Shown here: positions 9,354 to 17,314 of the stretch, in pieces
How positions within the stretch are numbered: the first letter of the stretch is position 1
How the letters are laid out: every line of letters starts with the position of its first letter
Assembly (NCBI GenBank): GCA_034411995.1
Contig: DAOUME010000028.1
Location: 1-64,000, forward strand
DNA: 64,000 nucleotides
Direction of reading: 5' to 3'
DNA from: JAUVXJ01 sp034411995
Lineage (GTDB): Bacteria > Chloroflexota > Anaerolineae > UBA7937 > B3-Chlor
The notes under the pieces: generated by a model
What the model saw: only the letters and a program-made list of their open reading frames with translations
The model's database searches: none
Told to the model about the DNA's origin: nothing
Position numbers and translations under genes: made by a program

Positions 9354-10010
9354 ATGTCCGAGATGACCGACGCCCTTGTTGAGAACCCCTGCATTATTAG
9401 CTGCGGGATGTTACATCCAGAGATCACTCATCTGGTAGAAGGCGGTTTCCTGAATCCACGCCGCCTCTTCTTCACGCCGCCGGGCCTGCACACCCTGCCG
9501 CACAAGCTGGAAGAACATCTGCTCAGGAGGGTGACGAAGTCCCGCCAGTGGTGTGCCGACCACGAGACGATCGTCGTTTACGGGAGGAAGTGCCACGTCA
9601 GTACCGACGAACCGCTCAAGCGGGTGGACTCGATCCTCCAGGAAGCGGGCCAGGGGATAACCAGAGTCCAGGGAGAGTACGGCTACGACATGCTGGCTGG
9701 CTTTGACGAGCGGCAAGAGATCAGCGGGGGAAGGCAGGACAAGGTACTGTGGTTCACACCCGGCTGGCTCAGGAACTGGAAGGTCGTCTATCAGAGATAC
9801 TTCGGCTGGGACGCGGCCGATGCTAACGCCAACTTCCCAGGATTCTACGACAAGATCATCGTACTGGATGGTATCGGGGTCGCCGACGAATACATGACGG
9901 ATCGCGTCGACGAGATACTGGAGCTCTTCGACTGGACGGGCCTGGAAGTAGAGTTCCATCCCATAACCCTCGATCGCTTTGAGGGGTTATTGCAGGATGC
10001 ACTCTCCTAG
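9354..10010 (+). CDS. DUF1638 domain-containing protein
   Basis: The 218-residue protein resembles DUF1638: ISCGMLHPEI near the N-terminus, a YGRKCH segment, a WFTPGWLRNW motif in the centre and a C-terminal IVLDGIGVADEY stretch. The function is not established; in anaerobes the family occurs near corrinoid methyltransferases and C1 enzymes (recall). The frame opens at a GTG at 9333, but the ATG at 9354 has GGAGGG nine bases upstream and is preferred. It lies in the cooC-cooT cluster. Confidence 0.8.
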   Translation: MSEMTDALVENPCIISCGMLHPEITHLVEGGFLNPRRLFFTPPGLHTLPHKLEEHLLRRVTKSRQWCADHETIVVYGRKCHVSTDEPLKRVDSILQEAGQGITRVQGEYGYDMLAGFDERQEISGGRQDKVLWFTPGWLRNWKVVYQRYFGWDAADANANFPGFYDKIIVLDGIGVADEYMTDRVDEILELFDWTGLEVEFHPITLDRFEGLLQDALS

Positions 10011-10071
10011 CCTGCTATGGAATGTACTTCGGACTGACCGAGAAGGATAGACCTATGAGGAAGAGCCGGAG

Positions 10072-10341
10072 ATGAATACCATAACCGCTCAGGTCAGCCT
10101 CTACCCGTTGCGCCAGGAATCGATCGGACCGGCCATCCGTGAAGCGGTGCAGGTTTTTCGCCAGCGCGGAGTGGATACCCGCGCGGGGGAGATGAGCACC
10201 CTCGTTTGGGGCGAGTCGCTGGCCGTCTTCGAAGCCCTGCGAGAGGCGTTCGATCAGGCCACAAAACGAGGCGACACGGTGATGGTGGTGACTCTATCCA
10301 ACGCCTGCCCTGAGCCAGGCGAAGAGACTTCACCCTCCTGA
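10072..10341 (+). CDS. Thiamine/pyrimidine-binding protein of the MTH1187/YkoF type
   Basis: The 89-residue protein starts with ITAQVSLYPLRQ and contains EMSTLVWGESLAVFEALREAF, the pattern of the small ferredoxin-like-fold proteins that bind thiamine or hydroxymethylpyrimidine. There is no catalytic motif. It lies 61 bases after the DUF1638 gene and 9 bases before a methyltransferase gene, so it is probably cotranscribed. Ligand is inferred from family only. Confidence 0.75.
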   Translation: MNTITAQVSLYPLRQESIGPAIREAVQVFRQRGVDTRAGEMSTLVWGESLAVFEALREAFDQATKRGDTVMVVTLSNACPEPGEETSPS

Positions 10342-10350
10342 GGAGAGTGA

Positions 10351-11016
10351 GTGGTGCCTGAGAAGCCCGTCTTTGACGAGCAAGTTTCATCCCATTACGA
10401 AGCCTGGTACGAAACCTCGGAAGGGCGCCACGCCGACGCGCTCGAAAAAGCCTCGCTGCGCCGAATCTTGAAGAGCTTCCCTCAGCCGCGAAGCGTCCTG
10501 GAGGTGGGATGCGGCACCGGTCACTTCACGCGGTGGCTGCGTGAGGAGGGGCTGGCACCGGTAGGTTTGGACCTCTCGCAGGAGATGCTGGCGGAAGCGC
10601 AGACCCTGGACGGTCTGCTGCTGGTGCGCGCCGACGCCCATCGGCTCCCTTTCGCCGATGGCACGTTCGACGTGGTGGCTCTCGTCACCACGCTGGAGTT
10701 CCTGGAGGCGCCCGAGGAGGCAGTTGCAGAGGCTTTGCGCGTCACCCGGCGGGGGCTGCTTCTGGGCGTGCTCAACCGCTGGAGCCTGCTGGGCCTGAAG
10801 CGGCGGTGGACGGAGCTCTTTCGGCCCACGGTGTATCGCACGGCGCATTTCTACAGTGTGGGCGAGTTGAAGCGGTTGTTGAAGTCGGTCGCCGGTGCGA
10901 AGGCACACCTCGTGTGGGAGACAACGCTCCATGCTCTTCAAGGGGCGTGTCCTCAGCAGTCCACCTGGCCCTGGGGAGGTTTCATCGCTATGGGCTTGCT
11001 GCTCCAGGAAGAGTAG
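10351..11016 (+). CDS. Class I SAM-dependent methyltransferase
   Basis: The 221-residue protein has a Rossmann-fold SAM site: motif I VLEVGCGTGHFTRWL (about 49-63), the acidic LDLSQEM loop and ADAHRLPFADGTFDVV before motif IV. It belongs to the Methyltransf_11 type; the substrate cannot be told. GTG codons at 10351 and 10354 are both possible starts behind AGGAGAGTGA. The 177 bases after it hold no recognisable gene. Confidence 0.8.
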   Translation: MVPEKPVFDEQVSSHYEAWYETSEGRHADALEKASLRRILKSFPQPRSVLEVGCGTGHFTRWLREEGLAPVGLDLSQEMLAEAQTLDGLLLVRADAHRLPFADGTFDVVALVTTLEFLEAPEEAVAEALRVTRRGLLLGVLNRWSLLGLKRRWTELFRPTVYRTAHFYSVGELKRLLKSVAGAKAHLVWETTLHALQGACPQQSTWPWGGFIAMGLLLQEE

Positions 11017-11193
11017 CAGTGCCCGTGGCCAGAGGTTCACCGCGGCGAGCGGGCGGCACGGGTGTTGGTCGCCCTGCTGACCGCTGCCTGCGCATGGCGC
11101 TGGTGAGACAGATGTTGGGCGACGAGGGTATGCCCCACGAGGCCATAGATGAGCGCGGGCTGAGCTGCCTCCCGCCACCACGGAGGGGACCTG

Positions 11194-11874
11194 GTGAGCA
11201 CTGACGGCTTGCACAACCTCACACGCCTGCTGAGCTCCGTTCCCTACTTCGCCCGGCTCGACGCCACTACCCTGGACGCCGTGACCAGGCGTGCCTTCAG
11301 GCGTTCCTGCGCCAAGGGTCAGATGGTATTCGTGGAGGGCGAGCCCTGCGCCGGTATGTGGGTCGTGGAAAAGGGACGGGTCAAACTCCTCAGGCTCTCC
11401 ACAGATGGGAGGGAGCAGGTGGTGAAGCTCCTCGGCCCCGGTGAGTTCTTCAACGAGGTGGCTGTGCTGGACGGCGGTCCCAATCCAGTGAGTGCCATGG
11501 CCGCCATGGAGTCCACATTGTGGGTCATCGAACGAAACACGATGCTGGATCTCCTGGAGAGGTACCCGGCGCTGGCGGCAGGGGTGATCGAGAACCTGGC
11601 CTCCCGCGCCCGCCATCTCCTCGCGCTGGTGGAGGACCTCTCTCTGCGCACGGTCGGTGCGCGCCTGGCGAAGCTGCTTCTGGCCCAGGACGAAGCGGGA
11701 AGCGAGGTGCCTCGACGTTTGACTCAACAGGAGATGGCAGCCCAGGTGGGCACGGTTCGAGAGATGGTCAGCCGTGTGCTGCGGGGGTTCGAAGAGGAGG
11801 GGCTGATCCGTTTCGACCGCCACAGGCTCATCGTTCTGGATCGGGAGGGGCTGGAAAGGGAGGCCAGAGTCTAG
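11194..11874 (+). CDS. Crp/Fnr-family transcriptional regulator
   Basis: The 226-residue regulator has an N-terminal cyclic-nucleotide-binding-type beta barrel (GQMVFVEGEPCAGMWVVEKG, then LGPGEFFNEVAVLDGG) and a C-terminal winged helix (LTQQEMAAQVGTVREMVSRVL, about 180-200). The phosphate-binding cassette lacks the arginine used for cAMP, and there is no FNR-like N-terminal cysteine cluster, so the effector is not predictable. Start is GTG behind GGAGGGG. The ferredoxin genes immediately downstream are plausible targets. Confidence 0.88.
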   Translation: MSTDGLHNLTRLLSSVPYFARLDATTLDAVTRRAFRRSCAKGQMVFVEGEPCAGMWVVEKGRVKLLRLSTDGREQVVKLLGPGEFFNEVAVLDGGPNPVSAMAAMESTLWVIERNTMLDLLERYPALAAGVIENLASRARHLLALVEDLSLRTVGARLAKLLLAQDEAGSEVPRRLTQQEMAAQVGTVREMVSRVLRGFEEEGLIRFDRHRLIVLDREGLEREARV

Positions 11875-11902
11875 CTCGCGCGGCTCGATGAGACTCTTGT
11901 CA

Positions 11903-11931
11903 CAGACATGCGGTCGGCTTTCGCGTATGAT
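11903..11931 (+). promoter_or_regulatory. Possible promoter of the ferredoxin genes
   Basis: CAGACA (4 of 6 to consensus) and TATGAT (5 of 6) are separated by 17 bases, with the ferredoxin ATG about 37 bases past the expected start of transcription. The match is modest. Confidence 0.35.
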
Positions 11932-11974
11932 GAAGATAGTGGAGAGCTGACCGTTTCTCGTTGTGGGGACCAGG

Positions 11975-12196
11975 ATGGATAGGCAGGATAGGCTCATACC
12001 AGAGATAGATGAAGGACTGTGCACAGGGTGCGGTGACTGCGTGGGCGCCTGTCCTGTGCACGCCCTGGGGTTGCAGGGTGAGCACGTCACTTTTCTGCAC
12101 CCCGAGGACTGCCAGTACTGCGGCGATTGCGAGGCGCTGTGCCCCGCCGGGGCCATCTCGCGCCCTTTCGACATCGTCTTCTCCAGCGACGCGTAG
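11975..12196 (+). CDS. 2[4Fe-4S] ferredoxin
   Basis: The 73-residue protein has CTGCGDCVGACP followed by CQYCGDCEALCP, the two cluster-binding motifs of a low-potential clostridial-type ferredoxin. A GTG at 11963 is also in frame, but the ATG at 11975 follows the purine run GGGGACCAGG. It probably acts as a cytosolic electron carrier for CODH, Hdr or flavodiiron partners. It lies directly upstream of another ferredoxin-like gene. Confidence 0.88.
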   Translation: MDRQDRLIPEIDEGLCTGCGDCVGACPVHALGLQGEHVTFLHPEDCQYCGDCEALCPAGAISRPFDIVFSSDA

Positions 12197-12211
12197 CCCA
12201 CGGAGGATAGT

Positions 12212-12589
12212 ATGACCACACGTCAGATCGTGAGCATCGACGAGGAACTGTGCACCGGCTGCGGCCTGTGCGTGATCCCGTGCGCAGAAGGGGCCATCGA
12301 ACTGGTGGACGGCAAGGCTCGGGTGTTGCGCGAAGAATTGTGCGACGGCGCGGGGTTCTGCCTGGGTGTCTGCCCCACCGGAGCGCTGAGCATCGAGGAA
12401 CGAGAGGCTGTGCCGTTCGACGAAGCGGCGGTGGAGGCACGTCCGCAGGAACGCCCGCCAGCCTACATGGTCCAGACCTGCTTTCAGTGCGGGGCCTCCG
12501 AGCAGGAACGTACTCTGCTGCCCTGCCGGCACCACGGGCGAAGCCTGTGGGTCTGCACCAGGTGTCTGCCCGCCTTGATCCACGGCTAG
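12212..12589 (+). CDS. Ferredoxin-like protein with C-terminal CXXC zinc-knuckle-like domain
   Basis: The 125-residue protein has a first [4Fe-4S] motif CTGCGLCVIPC, a second reduced motif CDGAGFCLGVCP in which one cysteine is replaced, and a C-terminal CFQCG...CTRCLP region that could bind zinc or another Fe-S cluster. One intact cluster plus a degenerate one is therefore likely. GGAGGATAGT precedes the ATG. It forms a tight run with the ferredoxin before it and the zinc-ribbon gene after it. Confidence 0.82.
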   Translation: MTTRQIVSIDEELCTGCGLCVIPCAEGAIELVDGKARVLREELCDGAGFCLGVCPTGALSIEEREAVPFDEAAVEARPQERPPAYMVQTCFQCGASEQERTLLPCRHHGRSLWVCTRCLPALIHG

Positions 12590-12601
12590 AGGGAGGATAC
12601 G

Positions 12602-12862
12602 ATGTCCCTGTTCAGAGGGTGCCCGGGAGCATCCAACATCAGAGAGGCCAGGCCGGAGGAGATCGAGTGCCCGCAGTGCGGTGCCCTGGTGGAAATCTGG
12701 TCCGACGAGCTCTCCGCCCGCTGCCCCTCGTGTGGAAAGAGAGTCAGCCGGGAGTTGGGTCCATCCTGCATCGACTGGTGCTCTTTCGCCGAGCAGTGCG
12801 TCGGGACCGAGAAGTATCGGCGTCTGAAGAGGTCCGCCAGGGAGACGGAGGACGAATCGTGA
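12602..12862 (+). CDS. Small zinc-ribbon protein, function unknown
   Basis: The 86-residue protein has a CPQCG...CPSCGKRV zinc ribbon (about 22-48) followed by a conserved-looking PSCIDWCSFAEQCVG segment with three more cysteines, seen in small proteins next to ferredoxins in anaerobes (recall). No enzymatic motif is visible. GGAGGATACG precedes the ATG. Its stop overlaps the GTG start of the following methyltransferase. Confidence 0.75.
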   Translation: MSLFRGCPGASNIREARPEEIECPQCGALVEIWSDELSARCPSCGKRVSRELGPSCIDWCSFAEQCVGTEKYRRLKRSARETEDES

Positions 12863-13692
12863 CCAGCCCCGATCTCTGGGACACCCTCAGCGAAGAATAC
12901 GACCGCTTCGTGGACTGGCAGCAGCGGCTGGCTGGAGAGATGCCCTTTCTGGAAAGCGCCCTGACCAGCGCCGGAGCACGAAGGGTCCTGGACGCGGCGT
13001 GTGGAACCGGCCATCATGCCCTGGCCCTGGCCGCGAAAGGGTACCAGGCGGTAGGGGTCGACATCAGCGCGGGGATGATCCATCAAGCGCGGGAGAACGC
13101 CCGACGGGCCGGAGCCGAAGTGGTCTTCCATCAGGCGCCCCTGGGAAGCCTGCACCAGACCATCGTGGGGCCCTTCGACGCCGTGCTCTGTCTGGGCAAT
13201 TCGCTGCCCAGCCTGCTCAGCGCGGATGCTCTGCACGAGGCTCTGGTGGACGTGGCCCGGCTGCTGGTTCCCGGCGGCCTGCTCATCGTCCAGAACCTGA
13301 ACTACGACCGACTCTGGCCTCGCCAGGACCGCTTTCTGCCGCTGGTGACCCATCGCCAGGGCGAAGAGGAGTGGCTGTTCTGGCGAGTCCTGGACTTCCA
13401 CCAGCGCACCCTCACCTTCAACATGATCATCTTCCACAAACGGGAAGGAGAATGGGAGTACAGGGTGGGGAGCACTGAGCTTCGTCCCATCTTCGAGCAC
13501 GACCTGGAGCAGCAACTGCTGCGGGCGGGCTTCTCCGCCGTGGAGTTGTACGGCGACTATGCCGGCCACGCCTACGAGCGTGGCACCAGCGGCGACCTGA
13601 TCCTCGTGGCCCACAGACAAGCGATGCCACCAGCCGTCGGGGACTCCACAGGCGATTTGGCCATACACACAGCAACCCGACACCCGGCCTGA
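12859..13692 (+). CDS. Class I SAM-dependent methyltransferase
   Basis: The 277-residue protein has motif I VLDAACGTGHHALAL (about 36-50), GVDISAGMIHQA and FDAVLCLGNSLPSL, a pattern of the glycine/sarcosine-methyltransferase-like branch of Methyltransf_25. The substrate is unknown. The GTG start overlaps the stop of the zinc-ribbon gene by four bases, so it is translationally coupled to the ferredoxin operon. Confidence 0.8.
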   Translation: MTSPDLWDTLSEEYDRFVDWQQRLAGEMPFLESALTSAGARRVLDAACGTGHHALALAAKGYQAVGVDISAGMIHQARENARRAGAEVVFHQAPLGSLHQTIVGPFDAVLCLGNSLPSLLSADALHEALVDVARLLVPGGLLIVQNLNYDRLWPRQDRFLPLVTHRQGEEEWLFWRVLDFHQRTLTFNMIIFHKREGEWEYRVGSTELRPIFEHDLEQQLLRAGFSAVELYGDYAGHAYERGTSGDLILVAHRQAMPPAVGDSTGDLAIHTATRHPA

Positions 13693-13740
13693 ACAGGCCA
13701 GGGTGCCGGTTTACGTACGTGATCTCAGGAAAGGTAGACC

Positions 13741-14679
13741 ATGATCGCCAGTTTCTTCATCGCCTTTCGAGAGGCCCTGGAGGCGGCCCTCATCGTGGGC
13801 ATCGTCCTCGGGTACCTGGCCAGAACCGGGCAGACCCGATACCGTCGGGTGGTCTACCTGGCCCTTGGCGCTGCCGTGGCTGCCAGTCTCGCGGGAGCAG
13901 TGCTCTTCAATACCCTCGCCGGTGGGTTCACGGGCCGGGCAGAGCAGATCTTCGAGGGTGCTACCATGCTCCTTGGCGCAGCGCTGCTCACGACCATGAT
14001 CCTGTGGATGATGAGGCAGCGGGGCCTCGCGTCCGAGCTGAGCGAGAGAGTGGCCACGGAGGTTGCTCGAGCGCACCGTTGGGGGTTGTTTTCGCTGGTC
14101 TTCGTGTCGGTGCTCAGAGAGGGCCTGGAGACGGTGATCTTTCTGGGAGCGGCGAGCCTGGCGGCAGGATCCAGCCTTTTCGGGGCCCTGGCCGGGCTGC
14201 TATGTGCGGGGTTCCTCGGCTACTTCGTCTTCACCGGGTCAAGGCGCCTGGAGCTCAAGAGGTTTTTCAGCGTGACCAGCATTCTGTTGATCCTCTTCGC
14301 GGCAGGGTTGGTGGCGCAAGGGGTGCATGAACTCCAGGAAGGGGGGATCCTCCCGGTACTGGTGGAGCACCTCTGGGACATCAACCCTCCTCTGAACGCC
14401 GATGGCGGCTATCCGCCGTGGCATGAAAACGGGTACGTGGGCAGCATCCTGAAGTCTCTGCTGGGCTACAACGGTAACCCCTCGCTTCTGGAGGTGGCCA
14501 GTTATCTGGTCTACCTGTCGTTGGCCATCGCCCTCTGGAGGGGGACAACACGCCGACAGGACGTGGTCGGGGCCAAGAGCCTGGAGGCTGGAAACGGCCA
14601 GGACCCCTCGGCCGCCCCGGCTCCAAATGAAGGAATCGCGCATGGAGAAGGCCCGCTGGGTCATGGGGGTGACGGATGA
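13741..14679 (+). CDS. FTR1-family iron permease
   Basis: The 312-residue integral membrane protein has the two iron-translocation motifs of FTR1/EfeU permeases: REALE at 10-14 and REGLE at 126-130. About seven hydrophobic helices are visible, and a hydrophilic tail (about 275-312) ends the protein. It would import Fe(II)/Fe(III) for the many Fe-S proteins encoded nearby. No EfeO or EfeB partner is present. The end overlaps the following DUF488 gene by four bases. Confidence 0.88.
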   Translation: MIASFFIAFREALEAALIVGIVLGYLARTGQTRYRRVVYLALGAAVAASLAGAVLFNTLAGGFTGRAEQIFEGATMLLGAALLTTMILWMMRQRGLASELSERVATEVARAHRWGLFSLVFVSVLREGLETVIFLGAASLAAGSSLFGALAGLLCAGFLGYFVFTGSRRLELKRFFSVTSILLILFAAGLVAQGVHELQEGGILPVLVEHLWDINPPLNADGGYPPWHENGYVGSILKSLLGYNGNPSLLEVASYLVYLSLAIALWRGTTRRQDVVGAKSLEAGNGQDPSAAPAPNEGIAHGEGPLGHGGDG

Positions 14680-15041
14680 TCAGAGTGAGGAGGGTTTACG
14701 ATCCAGAGGAGCAGGGCGAAGGGGCTCGATTCTTGGTCGATGGCCTGTGGCCCCGCGGCGTGAGCAAAGCGTCGTTGGACTACCAGGCCTGGCTGAAAGA
14801 GGTGGCCCCATCGGCTGAGCTTCGCCGCTGGTTCGCGCACGATCCGGAGCGGTGGGAGGAGTTCCAGCGGCGGTATGCCGCGGAGCTGGATGAGAAGAGA
14901 GAATCCTGGCGGCCGCTGATGGAGGCGGCGCGACGAGGAGACGTCACTCTGCTGTACGCCGCCAGGGACCGCGTACACAACAACGCCCTGGCCTTGAAGC
15001 GGTACCTGGAGCAGCAGTTGTCGGATGATAGGGAAGGGTAG
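14676..15041 (+). CDS. DUF488 family protein
   Basis: The 121-residue protein has the DUF488 pattern: RVYDP near the N-terminus, FLVDGLWPRGVSK, a WFAHDPERW block and a C-terminal TLLYAARD.VHNNALALK. The family is uncharacterised; a DNA- or metal-related role has been suggested but not shown. It overlaps the iron permease gene by four bases and lies 28 bases before the flavodiiron gene, indicating one operon. Confidence 0.85.
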   Translation: MIRVRRVYDPEEQGEGARFLVDGLWPRGVSKASLDYQAWLKEVAPSAELRRWFAHDPERWEEFQRRYAAELDEKRESWRPLMEAARRGDVTLLYAARDRVHNNALALKRYLEQQLSDDREG

Positions 15042-15069
15042 AAAGCAGCACAGAAAAGGAGGTGTGGAC

Positions 15070-16257
15070 GTGAAAACCTATGATTCACCTGAGATATCGA
15101 AGGGAGTGTACTGGGTCGGCGCCAGAGACTGGGATCGGCGCCTCTTCGATGCCCTGATCCCCTTGCCCCAGGGCACCACCTACAACGCCTATCTGATCAA
15201 GGGCCGGCGCAAGAGCGCGCTCGTCGACACCGTGAATCCGGGGTTCGAGAGGGAGTTGGAGGAGAGGATCGGCCAGTTGATGGACCCCCAGCAACTGGAC
15301 TACCTGATCATGAACCATGCCGAACCGGATCACGCGGGTGCGGTGCCCCACATTTTGGCCCTCAGCGCGAAGGCCAGACTGGTCACCACCGAGAAGGGCG
15401 CTAAGATGGCGCAGGTCTACTATGGAGTGCCCGAGGAGAGGATCACCATCGTCAAGGAGGGCGACACCATCGACCTGGGCGGGAAGACCCTGAGCTTCAT
15501 CGACGCGCCGTGGCAGCATTGGCCGGAGACCATGTTCACCTACCTGGCGGAGAACAAGGTCCTCTTCCCCTGCGATTTTCTGGGCTTCCACACCGCGTAC
15601 GGATTCTACGACGACGAGGTGGAGGAGTTCGTGCCCTTCGCCCAGCGGTACTTCGGCGAGATCATGATGCCTTTCAGGAAGATGGGGCAGAAGGCGCTGG
15701 AGAAGATCGAGGGTCTGGACGTGCAGCTCATCGCCCCCAGCCACGGTCCCATCCACAGGCACCCCAAGAGGATCCTGGACCTCTATCGCCAGTGGACCGC
15801 CGGAGAGACGCGAGAGAAGGCAGTAGTGGTCTACGTCACCATGTGGCAGTCCACCGAGGCCATGGTCGAGGCCATGGTGGAGTCGCTGCTGGCAGAGGGG
15901 TTGGAGGTCAGCCTCCACAACCTGGTCTACGCGGACCTTGGAGACGTGGCCCGGGACCTGGTGGACTCTCGCGCCATCGTCCTGGGCACGCCCACCGTGC
16001 TGGGCGGGATGCACCCTCTGGCCATCTACGCCGCCCATCTGGTCAAGGCGCTGCGCCCTCCTTTGCAGTATGGCGCGGTCCTCAGCTCGTACGGTTGGGG
16101 CGGGGGCGCGGTGAAGCAGGCCGCGGAGATCCTGGAGCCTACCAAGATAGAGGTCGTGGGCGCCGTGGAGATCAACGGCCCGCCTACCGACGAGGTCTAC
16201 GGCCAGATCGCCGATCTGGGCCGGCAACTGGCGGCCAAGGTCAAGGGCCAGGCCTGA
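15070..16257 (+). CDS. fprA: Flavodiiron protein (FprA type)
   Basis: The 395-residue cytosolic enzyme reduces O2 to water or NO to N2O. The metallo-beta-lactamase domain shows all diiron ligands: His83, Glu85, Asp87 and His88 in HAEPDH, His150 in QHWPE, Asp169 in CDFLGFH and His225 in PSHG. A flavodoxin domain follows, beginning VVYVTMWQSTEAM. It lacks rubredoxin or flavin-reductase extensions, so it is class A. The frame extends to 15025, but the GTG at 15070 has GGAGGT six bases upstream. Confidence 0.93.
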   Translation: MKTYDSPEISKGVYWVGARDWDRRLFDALIPLPQGTTYNAYLIKGRRKSALVDTVNPGFERELEERIGQLMDPQQLDYLIMNHAEPDHAGAVPHILALSAKARLVTTEKGAKMAQVYYGVPEERITIVKEGDTIDLGGKTLSFIDAPWQHWPETMFTYLAENKVLFPCDFLGFHTAYGFYDDEVEEFVPFAQRYFGEIMMPFRKMGQKALEKIEGLDVQLIAPSHGPIHRHPKRILDLYRQWTAGETREKAVVVYVTMWQSTEAMVEAMVESLLAEGLEVSLHNLVYADLGDVARDLVDSRAIVLGTPTVLGGMHPLAIYAAHLVKALRPPLQYGAVLSSYGWGGGAVKQAAEILEPTKIEVVGAVEINGPPTDEVYGQIADLGRQLAAKVKGQA

Positions 16258-16287
16258 CCTTCGGCACCACCTCGGTGGGACCACTTC

Positions 16288-16320
16288 ACCCTGGCGAAGG
16301 TTCACACGCTTCGCCAGGGT
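16288..16320 (+). terminator. Strong inverted repeat after the flavodiiron gene
   Basis: Two 12-base arms (ACCCTGGCGAAG and its exact complement) with a 9-base loop are followed by a weak T-tract (TTTCCCGCTTT). The position 30 bases after the stop codon fits a transcription terminator. Confidence 0.6.
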
Positions 16321-16435
16321 TTCCCGCTTTGATTCCGTGGCCGGGTCTCGCCTCAGCCGCCCTCCGTAGCCGTGCGGCTACAAACGCGTTGTCACCGCCA
16401 CCGGAATCCGTGATTCTGGGCTGCGGATGGCGCAC

Positions 16436-16464
16436 TCGACAGCAACGTTCGGGTGTGGTATGCT
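16436..16464 (+). promoter_or_regulatory. Promoter of the GyrI-like gene
   Basis: TCGACA (5 of 6) and TATGCT are separated by 17 bases, about 41 bases upstream of the ATG at 16505. Confidence 0.5.
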
Positions 16465-16504
16465 GAGCAACAGGGATAGGGACGCAGCCGAAGGAGGGAT
16501 TATC

Positions 16505-17116
16505 ATGGCCAAGATCGATATCAAGAAGGAGCTCAAGCACCTCCACCAGCCGTCAGCCAAAGAGGTCTCGGTGGTCGACGTGCCAGACATGAACTTCCTG
16601 AAAATCGACGGCCAGGGCGATCCTAACACCTCGCTGGAGTACCAGGAAGCCATGGCCGCCCTGTACACCATGTCCTATCAGCTCAAGTTCACTATCAAAG
16701 GCCGCAATCCTGAGCTGGACTACGCCGTGCCTCCGCTGGAGGGGTTGTGGTGGGCGGAAGACATGGAGGACTTCCCCGGGGAGGACAAGGACTCCTGGCA
16801 GTGGACGGCGATGATTATGGCCCCGGACCAGGTGACCCGGGCCCTCTTCCAGGAAGCCCTGGAAGAAGTTCAGAAGAAAAAGGACCTTCCAAGCCTGCCC
16901 CGGCTTTGTCTGGAGCGGTACCACGAGGGTTTGTCGGTGCAGATTTTGCACCTGGGACCCTGGGCGGAGGAGGCCCCTACCATCGAGAAGCTCCACGCCT
17001 TCGCCCGGGAGCAGGGGTACCGGCTGCGGGGCAAGCACCACGAGATCTACCTCAGCGACCCGCGCCGGACGGCGCCGGACAAGATCAAGACCGTGATCAG
17101 GCAACCGGTGGAGTGA
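16505..17116 (+). CDS. GyrI-like small-molecule-binding protein
   Basis: The 203-residue protein resembles the stand-alone GyrI-like/SOUL-fold proteins: MNFLKIDGQGDPN near residue 30, YTMSYQLKF, PPLEGLWW and a C-terminal KHHEIYLSDPRRTAPDKIKTVIRQPV block. The family is thought to bind or hydrolyse hydrophobic compounds; no DNA-binding domain is fused. The frame is open further upstream, but the ATG at 16505 follows AAGGAGGG with proper spacing. Confidence 0.82.
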   Translation: MAKIDIKKELKHLHQPSAKEVSVVDVPDMNFLKIDGQGDPNTSLEYQEAMAALYTMSYQLKFTIKGRNPELDYAVPPLEGLWWAEDMEDFPGEDKDSWQWTAMIMAPDQVTRALFQEALEEVQKKKDLPSLPRLCLERYHEGLSVQILHLGPWAEEAPTIEKLHAFAREQGYRLRGKHHEIYLSDPRRTAPDKIKTVIRQPVE

Positions 17117-17189
17117 GGCCCTGGCCCGGCCGAGCGGCGAAGGCGCTAGCAGGAGAGCGCCGAACGACGGGGCTGGAGGTCCAGGTACG

Positions 17190-17276
17190 CTCATCCTGAG
17201 CGACGTCCTGAGCTTGACGAAGCCAGCCCTGAGCACGGTCGAAGGGGATAGGCCGAAGGCCGTATCGAAGGATGAG
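17190..17276. repeat. Intergenic REP-like repeat element
   Basis: The CCTGAGC core occurs three times (17195, 17207, 17228) with GTCGAAGGGG- and TCGAAGGA-type complements. The outer ends CTCATCCT (17190-17197) and AGGATGAG (17269-17276) are inverted copies. This is the shape of the CTTCGAC...GCTCAGGA palindromic repeats scattered between genes in many bacteria. It folds readily and may act as a transcript boundary before the NDH-2 gene. Confidence 0.6.
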
Positions 17277-17314
17277 GCCCTGAGGCCGGGAGCCACAGAG
17301 GAAGGAGGCCAGCC

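Noticed and set aside
9173..9382. Open frame spanning the cooT end and DUF1638 start
   Set aside because: It overlaps both neighbours, has no ribosome-binding site and no recognisable sequence.
11017..11193. Small gene between the methyltransferase and the Crp/Fnr regulator
   Set aside because: Short open frames exist but lack ribosome-binding sites and family motifs.
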